Source: Vombatus ursinus (lineage: Eukaryota; Chordata; Mammalia; Diprotodontia; Vombatidae). Taken from it: a stretch of 64,000 nt of DNA. The notes beneath the pieces were generated by a model that saw nothing but the letters and a program-made list of their open reading frames with translations, had not been told where the DNA came from and did no database searches. Each line of letters opens with the position of its first letter. Within the stretch, counting starts at the first letter, position 1. The stretch spans positions 2,393,573-2,457,572 of the forward strand of contig NW_020954630.1 in assembly GCF_900497805.2 (NCBI RefSeq), read 5' to 3'. This document shows positions 58,449 through 64,000 of this stretch, piece after piece. The translations under genes and the position numbers were made by a program.

Positions 58449-59109
58449 AATGGGCTTTAATTGTAAAATTTGCTTTATACAGATAAAGTTCTTATTTTCC
58501 TGGGTTTCCATGGATTAATGTGAAACAAACTGCACAGTTCAGCAACTTGATCCCCATGCCATAAACAGACCCTATAACCCACTAGCTAAACTATAAAGCA
58601 ATATTTGAATGGGTTGACCTTTATCACATTTGGCAGTTTTCTGAAACTGATGTAGATGAAAGCCAAACTTTAGGTGACATTTTTATGATTTTGCTATTGT
58701 ATATTTCTTCCCTCTAACTCAAAGCCACTCAAATATTCCACCTGGCTTCTTTCCTTCAAAGAAAGGAAAGCACATCATACCCAGCACATAGAAAGGGCTT
58801 AATTTGAAATCAACTTTATTTAATAAATTCAAGCTCTCAAGTTTTTCCTTCAAAAATGTCCAGCCATATCTCCGTCCTTACTCTACCTTTACTTCCTCCC
58901 ATACTCTTTAACATTAACTCCATTTCTTTACTTTTTTTTTAAAATAATCTCTGCTTCCCCCCCATTTCTAGTTTGCCTCAGGCTATGGAATCACAGGCAT
59001 CAGAGGTCACCTAATCTAACTCCCTTATTTTACAGACGAGGAAACAAGAACCTAGGAAAATTAAGAGACTTGCTTAAGATGATACCTAAAGATCATAAGA
59101 TTCAGAATA

Positions 59110-59350
59110 AATGAGAAGCAGCAGGCCATGGTGGATACAATTTTGGACTTTGAGTCCAAAGAAGCCCTAGGTTTGAATCCTGCTATTAAGACTAGATGTA
59201 AGACCCTGGGTAAGTCATGTAACTGCTGTAAGCCTCAGTTTCCTATTCTGTAAAATGGCACCTACTTCACAGGGTATTTGTGAGACTGAAATGAGCTTTA
59301 TTATGTAAAACACTGAACACTGAAGGATTATATAAATGTTATCTGTTACT
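59110..59350 (+). repeat. MIR/CORE-SINE
   Basis: 'gtaagaccctgggtaagtca', 'agcctcagtttcctattctg' and a following 'cacttcacagggtatttgtg'-type core. Confidence 0.65.
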
Positions 59351-59824
59351 CTCTAATCCAAAGTCATTACTCTATAGATGAGGAAACTGATGTGATTTCT
59401 TTTGCTCAATTTCACACAAGTGGCATGTGGAAGATTGGGGCCCGTAACCAAGGTCCTCTAAGTATAAATCCCCTGCTCTTTCCACTACATCCTATGAGTG
59501 GCTGCTCCAAGTCAATTAAATCAGCTGGTCAGAGAATGGTATGGATTAGGCCAATGCCAGTTCAGATAAAACTTAGTTTAAAGTCTATAGAAAAATCTTG
59601 TTTTTGTAAACTACATTCCACCAATAATTCTAGGTTAGTCAAAGGGAGTGGACTACATGGTACAAATTCATCACTGTAATTGATAAAACCAGTTAGAATA
59701 AGCTACTTTTAGAGTGTCAAGCATCTGTAAAGATCATCTAGCCCAACCACCTTATTGTTGAAAGATGAAAAAACTGAGACCCAAAGAGGCTGTGACTTGC
59801 TCAAGGTTATACAGAATACTAATG

Positions 59825-59965
59825 AGAAAAATCAATCAATCAATATTTACTAAGTGACTACTCCATGTCAGGCACTTGTGCTAAGCACTGAGAATACAAA
59901 AAGAGGCAAAACATAGTCCTTGCCCCTCAAGAAGCTTATAATCTAAAGGGACTCTGAAATGGGAT
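59825..59965 (-). repeat. L2 LINE 3' end, antisense
   Basis: (aatc)n, 'gcacttgtgctaagcactga', 'tcaagaagcttataatctaa'. Confidence 0.75.
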
Positions 59966-60730
59966 GGGAGGATATAACCTGTGAACCTAAGTGAAAAAAT
60001 TAAAAAGAAAGCCTCAGCACAGCCAAAAGGAGAAAGAGAAAACACAAGCAAAGGAACAAAAATTATTTACAACAAAAAGCCTTTTGCTGGCCTAGCTTAC
60101 TGACAACCTTAGCTGGTTGTAAAAAGAAAAAAAATGATGCCTATGGTACGTGGACTACCGTTGGGTGCTTAGATACCTTTAACACTTAATGCATCTGTGA
60201 CGTCATTTATACGGTGCTCCATCCTACAATCTTACCCTATCCATGCCCTCTCATCCTGGGTGACTGTTGTCCATGTCTATCCATAAATCCTCTAAATGAG
60301 GCCCACCCAATGTGCTGTAGGGACTTCTTCTACTTCTCTTAGCATTGTGTGGATATGCTGCAGCCCACCCCTTGGCTTCCCCCTGACCAACTTAGCTCTT
60401 TTTCTGGTCACTGTGGAATTACATGATTAGGTAATTCTTGTTTGCTAGTGTGTTCTGATCAAATCTCATCCACCATCACCCTTGAAATGGTGCCATACAC
60501 TTGAAATGAGACCATGGTACTGCGAGGTTGACAGCCATGTAGCATCACCAGAAGACTCTTGCTGGTTCGATCTTGTATTACTACTAGAGCTGCAGATTTG
60601 TGTGGCCAATGTCCCCTCAGTCAGCAAGAGCTCAGACCACAGCATTCCCTCCCTCACTTGGAAGTGTCAGCTGGGGAAAGCAGAAACCCACCCCACCCAC
60701 CCCCAACCAAAGAGGGAATGAGCTGGAGAC
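59965..60730. other. Unassigned stretch of intron 1
   Basis: No clear repeat; contains the CRE palindrome. Short frames on both strands at 60466-60756 have no recognisable product. Confidence 0.3.
60198..60205. promoter_or_regulatory. Full CRE palindrome (TGACGTCA)
   Basis: One palindromic CREB/ATF site in a repeat-poor stretch. An 8-bp motif can occur by chance, but CpG-containing sites are rare in this CpG-poor window. Confidence 0.3.
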
Positions 60731-60952
60731 TTTGTACATTAAAAGACATAGGCTAGGAATCAGGAGACCTGGGTTCTAATGTCACATCGACCACTAACCA
60801 CGTGTGACCTGGACCAAGTGCCTTCTCCTTTCTGGACCTCAGTTTCCTTCTCTGTCAAATAGAAACAATAATTTTTTCACTATCTTCCTGAGGAGTGTTA
60901 AAAGAAAGTGCACTGTAAATTATACAGATCGTATAAAAGGAAGCTGCCATTA
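60730..60952 (+). repeat. MIR-type SINE
   Basis: 'gaatcaggagacctgggttc', 'cctcagtttccttctctgtc', then (att)n. Confidence 0.6.
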
Positions 60953-60954
60953 TT

Positions 60955-61150
60955 ATTATTATCTAATCCAACCCCATATTCAATGCACAAATATGCTCCG
61001 TATCTTTGACAAGTTGTCATCTTGTCTCTGCCTGTACACTTCTAATGATGGGGAACTCACTCCAGAGAGCTTTTAGTTTGGTTGCCAGGAAGTTCATCTT
61101 TATACTGAGTCAAATCTGTCTAAGTCATTTTGACTATTATAAATATCCAA
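60955..61150 (-). repeat. L3/CR1 LINE 3' end, antisense, left part
   Basis: The plus strand has 'ttatctaatccaaccccata', 'tgatggggaactcactccag' and 'ttggttgccaggaagttcat', typical of antisense L3/CR1. The match resumes after the inserted L1 sequence, near 61500. Confidence 0.55.
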
Positions 61151-61173
61151 ATTAACTAAAAAGGACATATGAA

Positions 61174-61291
61174 TAGAGCCTATATCAAATTGCATGTCAT
61201 CTTAGGGAGGGAAGTGGGGAGGGAAGGGGAAAAAATTTAAAACTCAAAAGCTTATGGAGGTGAATGGTGAAAACTAAAAATAAATGAATAA
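61174..61291 (+). repeat. Short L1 3' end insertion with perfect 16-bp target duplication
   Basis: The last 118 bp of a marsupial L1 ('ctatatcaaattgcatgtca', the G-rich 'cttagggagggaagtgggga' block, A-rich end). Identical 16-bp repeats (aaaaaggacatatgaa) lie at 61158-61173 and 61292-61307. The host sequence continues across it and looks like another L1-type 3' region with 'ttgcattcagaaaaagaaac' and 'cctatttgtgtctaacggta'. Confidence 0.8.
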
Positions 61292-61307
61292 AAAAAGGAC
61301 ATATGAA

Positions 61308-61500
61308 GAAAGATACCATTTGCATTCAGAAAAAGAAACGATAAACAAGTTTGTATAGAATAAATTTACATATATGTAACTATGTATTATGTATGTAATA
61401 ATGTGATATGTAAATAAATGTAGTATATACATGTACACATATGTGAACATACATGTGTACACATATATACCTATTTGTGTCTAACGGTAGTCTCCATCCA
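61308..61500 (+). repeat. L1-type 3' UTR of a second subfamily with TA/CA-rich stretch
   Basis: 'atttgcattcagaaaaagaa', a TA/CA-rich middle (61370-61470) and 'tgtgtctaacggtagtctcc' resemble a marsupial L1 3' UTR variant. It splits the L3/CR1 copy. Confidence 0.4.
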
Positions 61501-61770
61501 CTGTTTACAGAATATAGAATAAATCTGCTCCCTCTTTCACATGGCTATCATTCCCTACCTCAGCCCTCAGGAAGTCTTCTTCGGGGAAAACATTTTAATT
61601 CCTTAGACTTTTTTTTCCTATGACACAATTTTAAATGCTTCACACCTCTTCCTCCCACTCGTCAATGATCTTCCTAAAACATGGCACCCAGAGGGGAACG
61701 CAACATGGGCAATGAATCCAACCACTTTGATAAGATGCACTTATAAATGGCCAGGATGGGTCCTGTGGAC
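61500..61770 (-). repeat. L3/CR1 LINE 3' end, antisense, right part
   Basis: The plus strand has 'acatggctatcattccctac', then 'caatgatcttcctaaaacat' and 'ggcacccagaggggaacgca'. In order these are the next L3/CR1 blocks after those at 60955-61150, so one old copy was split by L1 insertion. Confidence 0.5.
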
Positions 61771-62615
61771 TCGCCCAAAAGAAACAAAGTGAAGACAGGC
61801 ATCTGCCCCACCTAGACCTCCACCCGTACAACTGAATCTCACCCTTATCCTGTCTCTTGGAATTCTCCCCACATCCCTGGGGAACTCTCCACATAATAAT
61901 CACAATCATGAACATAGCTGGTCTGTGACTCTCACCGATTTAATGGACATCAGAATCTAAACTGTTTTTACTGAGGGCTGAACTTTGCCACTTGGCACAC
62001 ATGCCAGGTAGGAAACAGGCGGAAGACTGTTCCAAACTGATTTTCCTTTCGCAATTCCCTCAAAACCTTCCCCTAAAGAGGCAATTCTCAGTACTGGGCA
62101 GGGGCTAGCAGGCATTTTTAAGTCATTCTGGACCTCTCAAAAATATTCAAGTTATATAACCATCTACCAACAAGTAAATAAATAATAGGAAACAAACCAT
62201 GGATTACTGGAACTGGAGCGGGGGGAGGGGGAAGAGAAGGGATGGTGGCCAAAATAGGGAAAGCACTTTCCAAATCACTTTTCATCCAGGACCTCTCTGA
62301 TGCCTTGCACAAGTCTGCATATCCCCCGCCATGGTTTTCAGTGTGAGAGCATTTCTCCTCTTCTTCGGCCTCCCCATAGCTGGTGCTTTCACTTTATCGA
62401 GATGTCCCCGAACCTCCTGTCTCTCTGACACTCTCTCCCTGCAATAAACCCATGCCTCCATGGCCAGGGAACATCCCAGTGGTTATGGCTGAGCTGTGTA
62501 AAGAGGAAAAAAAGACAGGTGTACTGGCAACAGTGGGGTGAAGAGTCCTCCTGTTTTCAGGAAAAGCAGAGAATCTTCTAATCTAACTCTTGTGTTAGGA
62601 ATCTATAATTTATCC
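61770..62615. other. Unassigned stretch of intron 1
   Basis: No repeat signature recognised beyond the L3/CR1 edge. Mixed composition; nothing coding. Confidence 0.3.
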
Positions 62616-62617
62616 CA

Positions 62618-62865
62618 TGGGCAGCTAGGTGGCACAGTGGATGAGTGCCAAACCTTAAGTCATGAAGATTCTTCTTCCTTGATTCAAATCTGGCCTCAGA
62701 CATTTACTCGCTGTGTGACCCTGGGCAAGTCTCTTAACCCTGCTTGCCTCAGTTTCCTCATCTGTAAAATGAGCTGGAGAAGGCAATGGCAAACCATTCC
62801 AGGATCTTTGCCAAGAAAATCTCAAATGGGATCAGGAAGAGTCAAACACATCTGAACAATCTGCC
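62618..62865 (+). repeat. RTE-tailed tRNA-SINE
   Basis: 'gggcagctaggtggcacagt' head, 'gatctttgccaagaaaatct', 'cacatctgaacaatctg' end. Confidence 0.8.
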
Positions 62866-62919
62866 CCTACCTGCATTCTTAATTATTAATTCAAGGTAAA
62901 TTCCAACCCTTGGCGGCTT

Positions 62920-63190
62920 TTCTACACTAGGAAGAATAAGTAAAAACCATTTATTAATCACCTAAAGTGTCTAGAGCATAGCCCTCGGATCTAATAAACA
63001 CCTTTATCAGATGTAAAGTTCAAAGAAGCTAGTCATCTGGCCTCCTCATCATAAGTCTAGCATGGGAATAGACACCAACAAAGATAGCTGTTAACACAAG
63101 GTGTTACTTGGTAAGTGCATTAGATAACTTAAAAAGCAAAGTATTAGTGAGGTCTGAGGGGGCCTAGGGGATCAGAGAAGGCTTCTTGGA
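62920..63190 (-). repeat. L2 LINE, antisense, diverged
   Basis: 'taaaaaccatttattaatca' near the left, 'gagaaggcttcttggaagag' near the right. Confidence 0.5.
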
Positions 63191-63194
63191 AGAG

Positions 63195-63345
63195 ACAGCA
63201 TTTGTACATCTTCCTACTGGCTTCCTTGAAGTCCCAACTAAAATCCCATCTTCTACAGGTAGCTTTTCCCAACCGCTCTTAATTCTAGGGCCTTCCTTCT
63301 GTTAATTAGTTCCTCAGGCCTCTCTCACTTAAATCCAATTCACTT
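63195..63345 (+). repeat. L2 LINE 3' region, left part
   Basis: 'gcttccttgaagtcccaact', 'cccatcttctacaggtagct'. The same L2 resumes at 63416 and again at 63789 after two insertions. Confidence 0.7.
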
Positions 63346-63415
63346 GTATGTCATGGCATCACTTCCTTGATGTCATGGTCCTCTTTGAGAATGAAGGACA
63401 AACAGCAGCAGCCGC
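63346..63415 (+). repeat. RTE-like/unclassified repeat, short 3' end in L2
   Basis: 'ttgatgtcatggtcctcttt', 'gagaatgaaggacaaacagc' is the reverse complement of the start of 40931-41112. It interrupts the L2 copy. Confidence 0.6.
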
Positions 63416-63835
63416 AATCCCATTTATCTTTGTTTATAGCTTGTTTGTGCTCATTTGTTTGCTTATTGTCTCTGCCAAGAAACTGTAAGTTCCCTGAGGA
63501 CAGGGCCTATCTTTTGCCCCTTTTTGCATCCCCAGCACTTAGCACAGTGCCTGACACATTTTTCAGTCGTATCTGACTCTGTGACCCCATTTGGGGTTTT
63601 CTTGGCAAAGACACTGGAGTGGTTTGCCATTTCCTTCTCCAGCTCATTTTACAGATGAGGAAATTGAGGCAAACAGGGTTAAGCGACTTGCCCAGGGTCA
63701 CAGAGCTAGTAAGATTTGAACTCAGGAAGAGAAGTCTTCCTGACTCCAAGACCCAGTGCTCTATCCACTGTACTACCGAGATGCCCTATGCCTGACACAG
63801 AGTAGATGCTTAATAAATATTTACTGACTTTAAAG
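63416..63835 (+). repeat. L2 LINE 3' end, right part (split by a SINE)
   Basis: 'gtttgtgctcatttgtttgc', 'agttccctgaggacagggcc', 'agcacttagcacagtgcctg'; after the SINE, 'gagtagatgcttaataaata'. Confidence 0.8.
63559..63788 (-). repeat. RTE-tailed SINE, antisense, inserted in an L2 3' end with perfect duplication
   Basis: 'tttcttggcaaagacactgg', 'gaggcaaacagggttaagcg'. The 11-bp L2 word tgcctgacaca is present at both sides (63548-63558 and 63789-63799), showing insertion into the L2 tail. Confidence 0.85.
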
Positions 63836-64000
63836 GATAGATTGGATTTCCATCTCCAGAAGCAGCTAGCTCCAGGCATTAAGACTGACCCCACTCAAAA
63901 AACTCAAGTAACCCAAGGATTAAGACTAGGAGAGTCAGGAGACTCGAGATCTGAGGGCCGAGGACCTGGATGGCCTCTATTAGGCTCCTATGACCAGTTC

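Larger units (their letters stand above)
50389..64000 (-). other. PRKAG2: PRKAG2 intron 1, partial (5' end outside window)
   Basis: This lies upstream of exon 2 on the minus strand and runs off the right edge. No match to the first coding exon (MGSAVMDTKKKK, recalled) was seen. An alternative first exon feeding the exon 2 start codon could lie here, but no CpG-rich promoter-like stretch stands out. Confidence 0.8.

Noticed and set aside
1-64000. Intact retrovirus-like element, CRISPR array or multi-gene system
   Set aside because: No long gag/pol/env-like frames, no regular spacer repeats and no operon-like gene cluster were seen on either strand.

Overview
The window looks like nuclear DNA from a marsupial, most likely an Australian one. 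The evidence is an intron-rich, repeat-rich, CpG-poor sequence with very many L2 and MIR/CORE-SINE copies. It also carries L1 3' ends of the marsupial type, and tRNA-headed SINEs starting 'ggcagctaggtggtgcagtggatag', in one class that ends in poly(A) (WSINE1-like) and one that ends in an RTE-like tail. There is no bacterial gene organisation, CRISPR array or operon; almost all short open frames are chance or repeat-derived.

The host gene is PRKAG2 (AMP-activated protein kinase gamma-2 subunit) on the minus strand. Two coding exons are present. Exon 2 is 50317-50388 (72 bp, 24 codons) and exon 3 is 19629-19908 (280 bp, 93 codons plus one base). Both have good splice sites and joining phases. 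The window is therefore: part of intron 1 (50389-64000), exon 2, all of intron 2 (19909-50316, 30,408 bp), exon 3, and part of intron 3 (1-19628). Exon 1, exon 4 and the CBS domains lie outside.

Layout. 1-19.6 kb (intron 3) holds L2 fragments, a degenerate near-complete-length L1 (about 3.2-7.2 kb), a 5'-truncated L1 with target-site duplications (9735-10479), CA/TA microsatellites, an L3/CR1 3' end, a hAT-type MITE and an antisense L1 3' end. 19.9-50.3 kb (intron 2) holds a (GT)n tract with a 10-N assembly gap, an antisense L3/CR1 LINE interrupted by an open 525-bp fragment of a second gene (KATNIP), many nested SINE/L2 insertions, two more hAT MITEs and an internally deleted Tigger1-like DNA transposon (44081-44906). 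50.4-64 kb (intron 1) holds further L2/MIR copies, repeat-poor stretches that may be regulatory, a perfect 18-bp RFX X-box palindrome (57450-57467) and an L1 fragment with a perfect 16-bp target duplication nested in older LINE sequence.

The most unusual items are the KATNIP fragment, which keeps an open frame, has no poly(A) and is joined to an L2/MIR-like tail; two hAT MITEs that chose the same site in two different SINE copies; and the Tigger1-type element, whose internal deletion seems to fall at a short repeat. I found no previously unknown multi-gene system. Repeat family names are from memory of consensus sequences, since no search could be run.
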